From Madurella fahalii (lineage: Eukaryota > Ascomycota > Sordariomycetes > Sordariales), in the NCBI GenBank assembly GCA_029876055.1, contig CM056879.1:1922001-1986000 (forward strand): 64,000 bases of DNA, read 5' to 3'. The notes beneath the pieces were generated by a model, which saw only the letters and a list, made by a program, of their open reading frames with translations, was not told where the DNA came from and searched no databases. The position numbers and the translations under genes are program-made. Below, piece after piece: positions 45,553 to 56,163 of the stretch. Every line of letters starts with the position of its first letter. Position 1 is the stretch's first letter.

Positions 45553-46362
45553 ATGTGAGTGCAGGTAAACCGCATCCCACGAGCTGTTCTCGCGCGCCGA
45601 GCATTGACGCTGATTGCATTGCCTAGGATCGACCCCTCCATCCGTCTCCGTCGCGCAATCCATTCCAACGACGCGCTGCTCACCCGGCGCATCCTCAAAT
45701 CGCACCCGCACCTCCTCCACAATCCCGACGTCACCGGTAATGCGAATTCCAACCTCCACCTCGCTGCCTCGCTCGGCCACCTCTCCATCTGCAAACTTCT
45801 TGTCGGGCTCGGCCACGAAACCGGCACTCCGGCCCTCAACGACGACCACCAAACCGCCCTCCTGCTAGCCGCCGCCGCGGGACACACCGAAGTCGTCCAC
45901 TTCCTCAGCGAGCACGACCCCTCCTCAATCCTGCGGCAAGACGTGCGCGGGCGTGATGCCATCATGGAAGCGAGTCTGCAGGGCCACGACACGGTGGTGC
46001 AGATCCTGCTGACGTACGCCCCCGGCGGGGCTGCCGCCGCCCTGGCGCAGGCCGACCTCGACGGCAACACGGCGCTGCACTTTGCGAGCTCCAACGGAAA
46101 CTTGCTCGTGCTACGCACGCTGCTGGCCGCCGGCGCGGATGCTGGTAGGAAGAACGTCTGGAATTGGACGGCAGAGGCTTACAGCGCTACCGTGCAGGCA
46201 GAGGTTTACCTCAAGGCGCTGGTCGCTGAGGTCGAGCGGAGGAAGATGGCCCAGGCTCAGCTCAGGAGGGTTGACGAGGGGCAGAAGAAGGTTGTTGGTG
46301 GAGGTGACGGGCCCAAGAAGGGCGGCGCGGTGAGGTTGGTGGGGAAGGATGTTGGGGATTGA
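45553..46362 (+). CDS. Ankyrin-repeat protein with start codon split by an intron
   Basis: Soluble ankyrin-repeat protein, probably a protein-protein adaptor. The open frame from 45627 lacks an ATG at its natural N terminus. Splicing a 72-nt intron (GTGAGT at 45555, TAG at 45624-45626) joins AT (45553-45554) to G and creates ATG, giving MIDPSIRLRRAIHSND and 245 residues in total. Without splicing the ATG is followed at once by TGA. Four ankyrin units are visible: SNLHLAASLGHLSICKLLV, TALLLAAAAGHTEVVHFLSE, DAIMEASLQGHDTVVQILLT and TALHFASSNGNLLVLRTLLA. A basic C-terminal tail follows (RRVDEGQKKVVGGGDGPKKG). No membrane or signal segment is present. Confidence 0.85.
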
Positions 46363-48477
46363 GGGTTGGGGGTGGGGGGAGGACTTGGGAAGGAAATACC
46401 ATCTACAGTTCGTATGTACTCAGCGTCTGCACCACCCGTAATCGGTCTTTAGCGCTCCTATCTCTCATAGCGCCCGCCTGACCTATAACTGAACTTTTTT
46501 CTCGCCTCACTAGCACAAACAAATGACGTGCCATCAGCTACAAGCAATAAGATCTGTTTGTGTCTTGGTGCTTTACCGGCGTAAAGATAGCCGCCGGGGA
46601 CTGGTCGCCGCGGAACCCATCAACGACGAGGTTTAGCTCGGGCGCGCTATTCGCGCGGGCACGAGCAGAAACGTTGCCACTCCAGGAGTGTAAAGTGGCT
46701 GAAGGTTTTTTTTTCGCAGCCGATAAAGTTGCCATCGCGAGGGCAGGTGCTCGAGACGATGTGAGAGACTCCCAGTGCGATGCGTGAGTGGACGGCCTCT
46801 GTTCGTCCCTTTGCATCACCAACAAGTTGGAGCCCCCCCCCCCCCGAGGTGTAGATGGCTGTATGAACAGCTGGCGGCGACCCCCATAGTTCGTGATAGA
46901 TGCGGTCATAAGTCTTCTAACTTGGTAAATACTCAGACTAACGTAGGGTTGATGAGTGGCGGATTCGATCGGCGGCGTGGTGTTTGCCACAACGGGTCAA
47001 AGCAAACAATCCACCGTGTAGTGCCCTTGTCTCGCTAAGTGGACCCTTGGACTTTCTGCCCCGGTCAATTTCTTCATCTTGGTAAGGGGTATGTGGCTAG
47101 ACGTGCCAATATCCTATCTATGCTTCAGGATGAGTCGGTCCTGCGGTTTCCTTACGGTAATAAACCACGACTAGGAGAAGCAGGGTGTCATTCGCAGGTT
47201 CGCTTGCTAAGATCGAAACGGCCTCCTAATAGAAGCCACAGTGTCCGTACCGCATTGGTTTGCGAGCCCGGTTCGCAGTATGGCACCACCTGGGCTGCTT
47301 CACGTTCAGATGAAGATTCAAGGGTGTAGAAAATCACTCTGATAAGCGATCGGGTAAAGGCGCCCTGTGGCACGGCTCAGAGACAGCTGCCCTCCGGTTC
47401 CGGAAGCGAAACTTGCCGAGATTTGGGCAATACCTTAGCGTGAGTCTGGTCGGCGTGGGCCTCCTTTCAGTGCCGGCTTTCGGGGCCGGCTTTCGGCGCT
47501 GCCTAAACGGACAACCCCGAAGCCGGAGTCCGTGATATCAGATGGATTGGTAACGGGTGCAGTGCGTCAGCACATTACCCTGTTGCGTCAATGACCCAAG
47601 AGTCGCCAGACCCTGAGCCATACCCGAGGTGTCACAGGCAGCTTTGTTCGCTTCAACCCCCACCAAAGGCTCTGACACGCGGGAACATGAATTTTGTGCT
47701 AGGCCTGGTAAATTTGTTTCATACCGCCCTTATTGAGAAACGCTTGACATCAACGTGTTCGTTTCGTAGGCATCCGTCTTGTTCTCTCGCAGCAATGGTG
47801 TGCTCCCGATCGCCACCCTGAGTCGTAGTTTTCTCGTGTTTCTGTTTCCTTTTTGCATGCCGTACAGCCGTATCTCGCCGTACGTAGATCGATTATCCCA
47901 GGGAATGTGATACTTCCCAACGAGGTGACATATATGGGAACGACCTTGTTGTAGATGTCGTGGAGATTTTGGAGTCTCCATCGACATTCGGAAGCACCTG
48001 CTCGTTGTTCATCAAGGTGCTCTTCGGTAGGCGGCCATGCCGAGATAGTCTTATCCTAATCGTGACAACGAGTTCATCTGGTGTTGATAAATGCCCTTGT
48101 TTACGTGGCCTTGCCCATCGTGATGGTCCGATGGTCCTCAAGCATCATGATCATGGTGGCACAGAGGACACGGCACGGCTTCCCTCGTCTATAAATGGCC
48201 GCTTCTCTTCCTGAGAAGTCGGTTCTTAAGCACGTACACCTGACCCTTTTACACTACCCTTCAGGAGCGCTCCCGAACAAGTAATCTGCCCCTTGGACGT
48301 ATATCGTTGGTCAGTCTTTTACCCAGAACACATGAGAAGAGGTGTGATGCTGCACCATGCATGACTATGTTCTAACTTATTACTACTTGCATTCTTTTCT
48401 CTGCCACAAGCTTTTCTCCGCCCCCGAGAGCTAACTCATTGCACCAGACAAATTTAACGGTCCGTCAACATTGCAAC
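46363..48477. other. Gene-free tract
   Basis: About 2.1 kb with a C13 run at 46833-46845 and only short frames. The last 250 bases are AT-rich and pyrimidine-rich and look like the promoter and leader of the next gene. Confidence 0.5.
46833..46845 (+). repeat. C13 homopolymer
   Basis: An uninterrupted run of thirteen C. Since this assembly preserves such a run, homopolymer collapse is not universal in it. Confidence 0.9.
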
Positions 48478-49221
48478 ATGGCAGCCTACGCTGGCGGCGG
48501 CTTCAACCCGGCCTTCGGGCCCGATCCCGGTCCGCCCCCTCCGTCTACTCAAATGATCCCAGTCATGGGGCCGCCTCCTGACACGGGCCCTCCTCCCCCA
48601 GGTACCACCCGTGCGGACCTCGGCCATGCTTATTACCCCGCGCCGGGCCACTACCAGCACTACCTCTTTTACCCCCAGCAGCCCTCCCTCGCCGCCCGTG
48701 CTCCCCTGGGTACCGTCCTAGCGGTCGACCCCACGGGCCAGCTGTACCAATACACGTCCAACATGAACGGGACAAACCGCCTCCCGCAGCCGCCGCCCCC
48801 GACGGACTCTTCCTTCCCGGCGGCCAACCTGCTCAATTCGACCGGCGGCGCCGGCGCCGAGCCGGGATACAACTACTTCTTCCCCACCGAGCACGCCAAG
48901 GTCGTCGTGCTCAAGTGCACCGTCCCGCCCTGGAAGCTCGTCCCCGGCACATACCCGGACATCCCGTTCCACGCGTGCAAGGTGCCGGCCAATGTCACCA
49001 TGGCAGAGCTGCTCGTCGGGTTCGGGGCCGACAACCCGGACAGAGGCCGTAACCAGTTCTGGGAGGTATATCCGCAGGGCGGGGGCCGATGGGGTTGGAA
49101 GGAGCACCTGATGGGGGACGATGAAGTGATGATGCGGAAGACGGTCAGGGAGTTGGGTTGGGTGGAGAAGAGGGCGGACGGGGAGGCGGGAACTGTGTAC
49201 TTGTGGATCACCAGGGATTGA
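48478..49221 (+). CDS. Proline-rich hypothetical protein with conserved-looking C-terminal domain
   Basis: Single-exon gene of 247 residues starting MAAYAGGGFNPAF. The first 120 residues are disordered and rich in Pro, Gly and Tyr (PGPPPPSTQMIPVMGPPP, YYPAPGHYQHYLFYPQQP). From about residue 135 there is a compact domain: FFPTEHAKVVVLKCTVPP, FHACKVPANVTMAELLVGFG, RNQFWEVYPQGGGRWGWKE, MRKTVRELGWVEKR and a last strand TVYLWITRD. This alternation of strands and a helix suggests a small alpha/beta fold, but I do not recognise the family. There is no signal peptide. Strong third-position C/G bias and a clean start support a real gene. Confidence 0.82.
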   Translation: MAAYAGGGFNPAFGPDPGPPPPSTQMIPVMGPPPDTGPPPPGTTRADLGHAYYPAPGHYQHYLFYPQQPSLAARAPLGTVLAVDPTGQLYQYTSNMNGTNRLPQPPPPTDSSFPAANLLNSTGGAGAEPGYNYFFPTEHAKVVVLKCTVPPWKLVPGTYPDIPFHACKVPANVTMAELLVGFGADNPDRGRNQFWEVYPQGGGRWGWKEHLMGDDEVMMRKTVRELGWVEKRADGEAGTVYLWITRD

Positions 49222-50998
49222 GGTGCCTTGATGAGGGCAGTGGAGATGGGGTGGGAGATAGCTAAAAGTGTAAGGGCAAATGCGCCCGTGTATGAGCGTG
49301 GCTTTGGGAGGGCAGGGGGTCCGCGGCGCATCAGGCAGCGTTTCAAGTCTTCAGCTTCGTTTAGTCTCTGGGCTCTGACCATCTTATTCATTGGCACCTG
49401 TATATTGCGGTGGTTTCTGTTCATCTCCGGCAGTGATTCATTTGAGATTATTCCCTTCATATCTCGTTGCCGGCTTGTCATTTGGATTGTTAGTACTGAT
49501 CACTCAGTTGCACGCCGCTATCGTCACATGGTACACCAGGTGATACCGTAAAGGCAAGCTGGTTTCACAGCCCAGTGTCGTATTCAGCGCCCACAGCAAC
49601 CTCTGTTGGCATGTCCAAGTTCAGGTGATTCATACCATCCACCAAGATAGGCAGTCAGTAGGTTGGATTAAGGTGTAGGGCTTACATAGCCGTTCCAGGC
49701 ACCAACAAACCGTCCGTTAGGTCCTGCTTATTGTTCATACGGGGCGAGAACCGTCTCTCCTCATTAGCTGAGACGACGGGCCTATTGTTGATACTACGAA
49801 TCGTCTCTTCAACTCTAGTTCATGGTGCACTAACCGAAAATCGTCCGATCTTGTTGATTGGGTCAGTTATCTGTGTCCCAGACCGTAAGTTGGAGCCCGT
49901 CGGTAGCCTCTTAATAACTCAGGGCTAGTAAGCGTCTTACTGGTCATTGTTAAGTACCTACAAAGTCGCGGTGCTAAGTCACATCGACGCAAGTGCCGCG
50001 CACTTGGCGCACCGTCTTTGCTACGATCGCATAGACCTTACAGGTATTGCAACCAGGAGCCCATCAGGTGACAGGCTGCCAATTGCAGCGTTTCCGACGC
50101 AATATTGCATATCCCGCGTTTTCTACTGCTCAGGTATGTTGATTTGCCGTAGCCGTCAGGAGATGGAGCTCGAAAACTCTGAGGCTGCTACCAACGCAGC
50201 TACCCAGTGCGCATCTACTAGTAATTGTGTCTAATCAGTGTAACTCTACCAAAGGCTCCTAGTACCCCTTATAACTGGGGAAGCTGTCTCTTACAAACCT
50301 CCGCAGAGCCAGAAACTTTACCAGCCGCGAGACTCTACCAAGGCTTTAAGTCGGGACTCTGGGTGATTCTTGACCCATCCAGCGAAGCTACCAACAATTG
50401 TGGCAGCAAACACCAAGAGCTAAGTCCCAGAGCGCTTCCGCTTAACAATGGATGATTTAGATAAAATATTTTGCCTTTGGCGTTATCTGTGAGCCTGGCT
50501 GAAGCAAAATGAAGGATGGACGAACAGAAACTCCTTCAAGCTCCCAATCCTTCCATGACGGGAACGGGCAAGCCTGTCTCCACGGACAATTAACCATACC
50601 GTTCCATGTATGATATCCTAGGCCGCGAATGTACTATTTGTTGCATCTTAGTATCCACACCGTTTTCGGGAAGGCAACCTAAAGAAGACTGAAGTCGGCT
50701 TTCTGGACGCGAGCCGCTCCACGCAGGCGACTTATAACAGGAGTTGATTAACCACACGTGTGATAAAATGTGTCGAGAAACCAATCGAGCAGAGCGGATA
50801 TATTTGGGAATCCGCTGAGGGTGTTGCACTCATACGAAGTGCCTGGCTTTCGGCCCACCAAAAGCGTCCCAATGCTGCTCGGGCGTCATGTCCTCACGAC
50901 CCTTGTACCAACCATCCCAATACCGCCTATATACTAGTTAATTAGTAGGGAAGCCATTGGGTCAGGACGATCACGTCTGCCTTGGCCACCTCGCTGCT

Positions 50999-51370
50999 CT
51001 AGAAGCGCACCCCATTAGGGTAAACCTCAACTACCCGCTCGTTTGCTAGGGTAAGGTTCTCGGCATGCAAACCTTCCAAATACTCCGGAGTCGAAAATGT
51101 GCCGCTTTGCACCCGACCTTGAAGCCTGGGATCAGCATGATGTGATACTTCTGGGGCGCCGTCGAGCACATGTACTACCTCTCCACCTCCTTCTGCCACC
51201 TTTTCCGGAACCTTTCGGCCGAATTTGTCGTGGCAAACCGTCTCCAGTCCAGATCCGCTAGGAAGTAAACAACAAACTGTTGCAGCTTCGTAACCATAGG
51301 CACGTTTCTTCAGCCCGGAACCCTTCCGTGATCGGTGAGTGAGTTCAGTGGTTCGATCTGGCCATTTAGC
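50999..51370 (-). pseudogene. Unidentified 123-codon open fragment without a start codon
   Basis: A minus-strand frame opens just after a TAG (51373-51371) and stays open to the TAG at 50999, with no usable ATG. The text looks like protein: WPDRTTELTHRSRKGSGL, YGYEAATVCCLLPSGSGLE and VVHVLDGAPEVSHHADP, ending ERVVEVYPNGVRF. I do not recognise the family. It may be an internal or terminal exon whose partners have decayed, or chance. Confidence 0.28.
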
Positions 51371-51843
51371 CTAGACGGGGCAGGGGGGTCTTGGTCATGA
51401 TATTGCCATGCGCTGACCGTATCGCCCAGCGATGGCAATGTCACCTTTACTGGTAACATAATGGCCTAAGTAGGTCATGTTGATGCTGAGCTGGGCGACA
51501 TGATGCCACCGGCATTTTGGAATTGCCGGCGCTGGGCTATATCGTCTAGGTAATGACAGATAACCCCCCCTTCTCCTACTAGATAGAGCTTCCACCTCGC
51601 CCTCTACTCGACGGGACGCGGAGCACGTTTTGGGAGCGGCCTGGATTACTTGTTGACGAGCTAGGTGCCGCCGGGATCATCGATGCGCGAGAAGAGGCGG
51701 ACTGAGGTGGTGATGCAATACTATTGGCGCAGGGCGGCTCCGGGTGACTATGCCCGAGAAGCTAGTGCCGATGTAGGCGAACTAGGTGTAGTTAGCTGTG
51801 TGGTTCGATGTTCGGGTAGGGTAGTCTTAGACTTAGATATCCG

Positions 51844-52010
51844 CCCATCCCAACTCCACTGTCCTTCGGGTAGCTATTTGCAAAGGATATCCTTAGGCTA
51901 CTCACAAAACCATATCATTGTCCTCGAACTTCTACGATCTGTTCTCAGCTAACGGAATGAAGAGCCTGATATGCCGAACAGCCCAGAGTATAATATCATC
52001 TCTGTACCCT
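51844..52010 (+). repeat. Tandem duplication, copy 1 (167 bp)
   Basis: Starts CCCATCCCAACTCC and ends at TCTGTACCCT. It is followed after one base by a second copy of the same length. Confidence 0.85.
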
Positions 52011-52011
52011 A

Positions 52012-52178
52012 CCTATCCCAACTCCATTGTCCTTTAGGTAGCTATTTGCAAAGGATATCTTTAGGCTACTCATAAAACAATAATACTGTCCTGGAACTTC
52101 AACTATCTGTTCTCAACTAAGCGGATGAGGGGCCTGATAATACCGTATGGCACGGAGTCTATATCACCTCTGTCCCCT
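52012..52178 (+). repeat. Tandem duplication, copy 2 (167 bp)
   Basis: Starts CCTATCCCAACTCC and ends CTCTGTCCCCT. In the first 60 or so bases the six differences from copy 1 are all C-to-T or G-to-A; the second half also has transversions. The copy ends 126 bases before the degenerate phosphotransferase. Confidence 0.85.
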
Positions 52179-52304
52179 GCTCTCGCTTCCGAAACACTAT
52201 CATCAACGCAACCCATAATAATACAATACCAGCTTGTCTCGGTTGAAGTACACTACTTATCTCTCTCGCCGGATTAGCATCTAAACGAACAAAGGTGCTT
52301 GACC

Positions 52305-53524
52305 ATGTCCTCTATCCATGTCACAGGGAATGCAGCTCAGCCAAACCGGCTGAACTGGCGTAACTTGGATAATTTTATCTCGAATCTGGGGTGGGACTTT
52401 AAGGCCCTGCAACGCTACGCGAGCAAAATCCGACGTGACGTCGATGGAGTTAATTGCCCTTGTCAACTCTCGAACCAGTACGCTTTGCCTCCCTCTGGTG
52501 AGCTTATAAGGCGGATTGACTTCGCGGACGGACGCCAGTGGGTTGCCAAGATGGATGTAGTCGAGAGACCTTCCCCCTCCTGGGTGCAGATCGAATTGGA
52601 CACGTTGGCGTTCGTTAGGTCATCTACTAATGTACCCGTCCCGCGCGTTTTCGGCTACGACTTGACCGGGAAGGAAAGCGGCGTCGGTACTGTGGTCATA
52701 TTGATGGAGTACGTCCCTTACGACTTCGCCGAAGATTCATTCGGCGGGCCCCGTATCCACCGTGGGAGGCTGCCCGACGGGATTCGATGGCATTTCAATC
52801 AACAGCTTGCTAACGTCCAGACACAGCTCGCATCGCGGCGTTTCAACAAGATCGGTGCCCTCGTTTACCGTAACGGCAGGTTTGACGTTGGGCCCATTCC
52901 CAACTTTGGCGGCCCCTTTAACACGGCCAAGGGATACTTTGAGGCGTTGGCGGAAGAATTCCCGACATGTGGGCCGCGGGTTACTGGTCCGAGCGGGAGA
53001 TTCGAGATACATTAGAGATTCCCGATCTGTGGGGGCTTAACAACGCGGAATTGTCCGACGAACTCATTCGTCAACTTCGTTCGTTTGCTCCCAAGCTACG
53101 CGATCTGGCTCAATGGTTCCCCTTCCAAGAAGGCCCGTTCCCGCTTCAACATTCCAATCTTGACCTCGGGACTGTCCTTATAGACGGTGACGGCAATATC
53201 ACGTCTGTGCAGGGCTGGCGAAAGCCAATGGTTCTCCCATGGGAGAGGATTGTAGCCCCTACGCCTCTTCAAGCTGTTCACTCAGTGTTGTGGGCCATGC
53301 TGTGGCCCAGCGATCAGTTAGATCGTTATCGTCGCCACCGGAAGGGATATATATGGCTTATTCGTAAAGCCGAAGCGAGCCTGGGGCTCGACGCGAGGCT
53401 GTCCACCGTCTTCACCGACCCAGCGTTGCTAGATTTGGCTGAGGGGATACATCTGTACCTTGAAAAAAGGGAAGGACTCTACCTTAGCATGCTGGAAGTG
53501 TTGGAAGCCAGACAACACGGCTAG
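52305..53524 (+). pseudogene. Degenerate APH-family phosphotransferase, one-base frameshift
   Basis: From ATG 52305 the frame gives an APH-like N-lobe: LIRRIDFADGRQWVAKMDV, NVPVPRVFGYDLTG and VVILMEYVPYDFAED. The frame breaks at a CCC run (52961-52963); one more C joins EEFP to DMWAAGYWSEREIRDTLE, and the frame then runs to the stop at 53524, about 406 residues. The second half is catalytically odd. The loop that should read H-x-D-x4-N is LQHSNLDLGTVLID, so the catalytic Asp is Asn and the metal-binding Asn is Thr. The IIDW motif is replaced by SVQGWRKP. Even with the frame restored this would be a pseudokinase-like protein. The intact family member at 19.7 kb has all these residues. Confidence 0.8.
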
Positions 53525-54210
53525 AATCTCTGTCTAAATGACTGCAACAGGCTGGTAGATTTGAACAAATTGATTGTGCGTGCTACTCTCTAGAGCCATC
53601 CATGTCAGGGCCAAAAGTGGCCTCGACAACTTCAGATATTGCGCGCTGAGTGTTAAGGTTTGATGAGGTCAACATGTCCGCAGTTAATAATTGTCCGCGT
53701 GATTTAACGGACAGGGAGTGTTACAGCATATACGACGCCGTGATTAGACGTAACGTAGAAAGTGCCAAACATGAGATACATAAACAGTTCATAACCAGTA
53801 CCACAGAGATCGTGTGCGAGCACCCAATGAATCCAATCTCCAATCTAGCAAGCCCTTTAGGGAAGATGCGCGAACGGACTAAGCCGCAAACCAAAGGGCC
53901 AAGTAAGTGCCGGACTAAGCTACAACAGACCCCACACCAGAAACCAAGTCGTAGCCGAAAACCCCAGCCCAAGAACCCCAGACAGCCTAGAAACTCAATC
54001 TCCGGACATCCCAACAGCGACTCCTCGCTCTTATGTCCCTCCTTCTTGCTCCTAGGGGTCATCAATTGGACGAAGATTTTTGCATTTGGAGCACTTTTCT
54101 CCCCTGTGAACTTTGTCGTCAGTCCTACACCACATGCATTCGGCATATAGGGACGACGGTTTCGATTGCTGAATCGGCGACATCGTTAACCGAGGGTTAT
54201 GCCTACCAGT

Positions 54211-54421
54211 GTTGGCGGAGCTGTTGTTGGGGCCGTTGTTGGCGGAGCCGTTGTTGGCAAAGACGCCGTCGTTGGCGAAGCCGTTGTCGACGGAGCTGTT
54301 GTCGACAGAGCTGACAGAGCTGTTATCGACGAAGCCGTTGACGACGGAGCCGTTATCGACGAAGCCGTTGTCGACGGAGCTGTTGTCGACGAAGCCGTTG
54401 ACGGTAAAGCCGTTGTTGGGA
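54211..54421 (+). repeat. Minisatellite, 15-bp unit (GTTGTCGACGGAGCT-like)
   Basis: About fourteen degenerate units, each coding V-V-D-G/E-A in one frame. Other frames are also stop-free (L-L-S-T-E/K on the same strand, Thr/Ala/Ser-rich on the other). Openness of several frames follows from the repeat itself, so I do not call a gene. Confidence 0.8.
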
Positions 54422-56112
54422 GGAACGGACGGGCCGGATGGTTCGTCACCCGGAGACTGCCCGGTTGTGTTGCTGGCCTAGAGCAGTGTCAGAAGCGCTC
54501 TATCAGGGGAGACCAGGAAAGTCAGGAAGGAAAAGAATGCCGACCATCTTTAAGCCCACGGGGTAGTTTCAATTGCCCACTAAGGGCTCTTCTTCGCTCG
54601 GGGTTGACTCAAACGTCTTCCTTCGGTCAAGATTCTCGCGACTGGCTCCTAGCCTACGGATGATAATAAATTGGAAGCAACGACAACGCGGAGAGAACAG
54701 GAAATGTGAGCTTTTATGTACATCCATCTCCATTTCACCCCGGGCAGGGGCTAGTGGCGGTGGGCGCTCAGTTTCCTTGTGTCTTCAAAAGAAACAAAGT
54801 GCAGTCAGCCATGTCTTGGTCCGCTTGGTAAGCCCAAGACACCGCAGGATGCAGAATGGACCTGAGCATTATGAGACCTTGGGTCAAAAAGAAGAGGAGA
54901 ACGAGGGAACGAAGACAATAGAAGAACTAAGAAAGATCCTTCTGCTGCTGCTTCGTTTGCTAGGATCTGAAGAAGACGCCGAACTTCGTGCCGTAGTGAA
55001 TCTGTGCCCCGGCGGAGGGACGTCACCTTGCTGAAGCACCTCGGGTTGGTTTATGGCAAAAGCGGCGGGGGCTCTGCGCTGCGCTCTTTGGCTTTCATGC
55101 AGCAGAGGATGGGCTCAGAAAACAGTGGCTTTTGAGAAGTGAAGCTGGCAATGGTGCCGGCCTCCGAGACAGGACCAAGGTTGAGAAACCGGCAAACCCT
55201 CTCAGAATGGTGCATACCCCACCATGCGCCATGTGTGGAATCTTTCCAGAACGTGGAAGACAAAGCCGAAAAGTACGCCACCGATTCCGTTGTGTTCGCA
55301 ATGTGGCTCTATAGTCGCCCAGCGAACCACGAACAAGGTTGGTACTGTATCGAACTGCCCTCAATGCTCGGACTCCATGCACTAAGACCTCCCCAGCCAG
55401 TCGCCGATCCCTATCGGCCGATCCGAAATATCTCAAGAGAGCTTGAGAACAAGAGCAGAAATGTCTTGACCGAGACGGAGAGAGGCGACGCAGAGACCCA
55501 AGCGAGGGTCTTGCAACCTTCAGCGAGAGGGAGGAGGCGCCTTCATTGATCCGAGACATGGTCGTGTGTGCCACGTCACTGGGCAAACGGGATTTCCACT
55601 CCAGGAACAAAGAAGTGGCCCAGTTGTTCTCTTCAGCCCTTTCTCTGTCGGCGTCTGGACAAAATGGGAGGACAAACTGGCAATGTTGACTTTTCCCTCA
55701 TGCATGGCCCTGGATCAGATTCACCTCAAAATCGGGGTGGTTTTGTTTCGCCAATGCAGGTGCTTTTTTGGCAGCAGTCCACTCGAGCCAAGAGCCTGGT
55801 ACCTTGGCCCCATCCGGACACCCCCGGGCTTCACATGGACTGTGTCCTCTGCCTCGGATAGTTTATTGATCCACTGCTGCGACCCCGCAATGATCCATCA
55901 AACGGACTGTCAACCGATACCCCAGTCCACCGGGGCTGCAGCCTGCGATTGGTTGTTAGGGGCTTTGCGCAAGGATTGCAGATCGGGGGATGGCAGGGTG
56001 TTTGCAGTGCCATGTCTTCCCCACGGTTGGCAACTCACTGCGGGACAGGGAGGTGCCGGCGCTGCAGGTACATACTAATACTGCAAACACCACCCACCTG
56101 GAAGGACGTCTG

Positions 56113-56149
56113 TCCGTGCCTCTCCGTGCCTCTCCGTGCCTCTCCGTGT
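56113..56149 (+). repeat. 10-bp tandem repeat (CCGTGCCTCT)
   Basis: Nearly four copies end 15 bases before the alcohol oxidase start codon, so they lie in the 5' leader. Confidence 0.85.
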
Positions 56150-56163
56150 CAACAGTTTACACC

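Larger units (their letters stand above)
49222..52304. other. Gene-free tract with decayed fragments and a tandem duplication
   Basis: About 3.1 kb, less GC-rich than the gene regions. It holds an open fragment at 51.0-51.4 kb and a 167-bp tandem duplication at 51.84-52.18 kb (both listed separately). The remainder shows many stops in all frames. Confidence 0.5.
53525..56163. other. Gene-free tract with minisatellite
   Basis: About 2.6 kb. It includes the 15-bp-unit minisatellite at 54.2-54.4 kb and a 10-bp repeat just before the alcohol oxidase. Between 55.1 and 55.6 kb both strands hold an open frame of 130-170 codons. The plus-strand one has the more natural composition, but neither has a recognisable domain. 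Confidence 0.4.

Noticed and set aside
55095..55610. Opposed 171-codon (minus) and 136-codon (plus) frames
   Set aside because: No recognisable domain in either and no way to choose between them by sequence alone.
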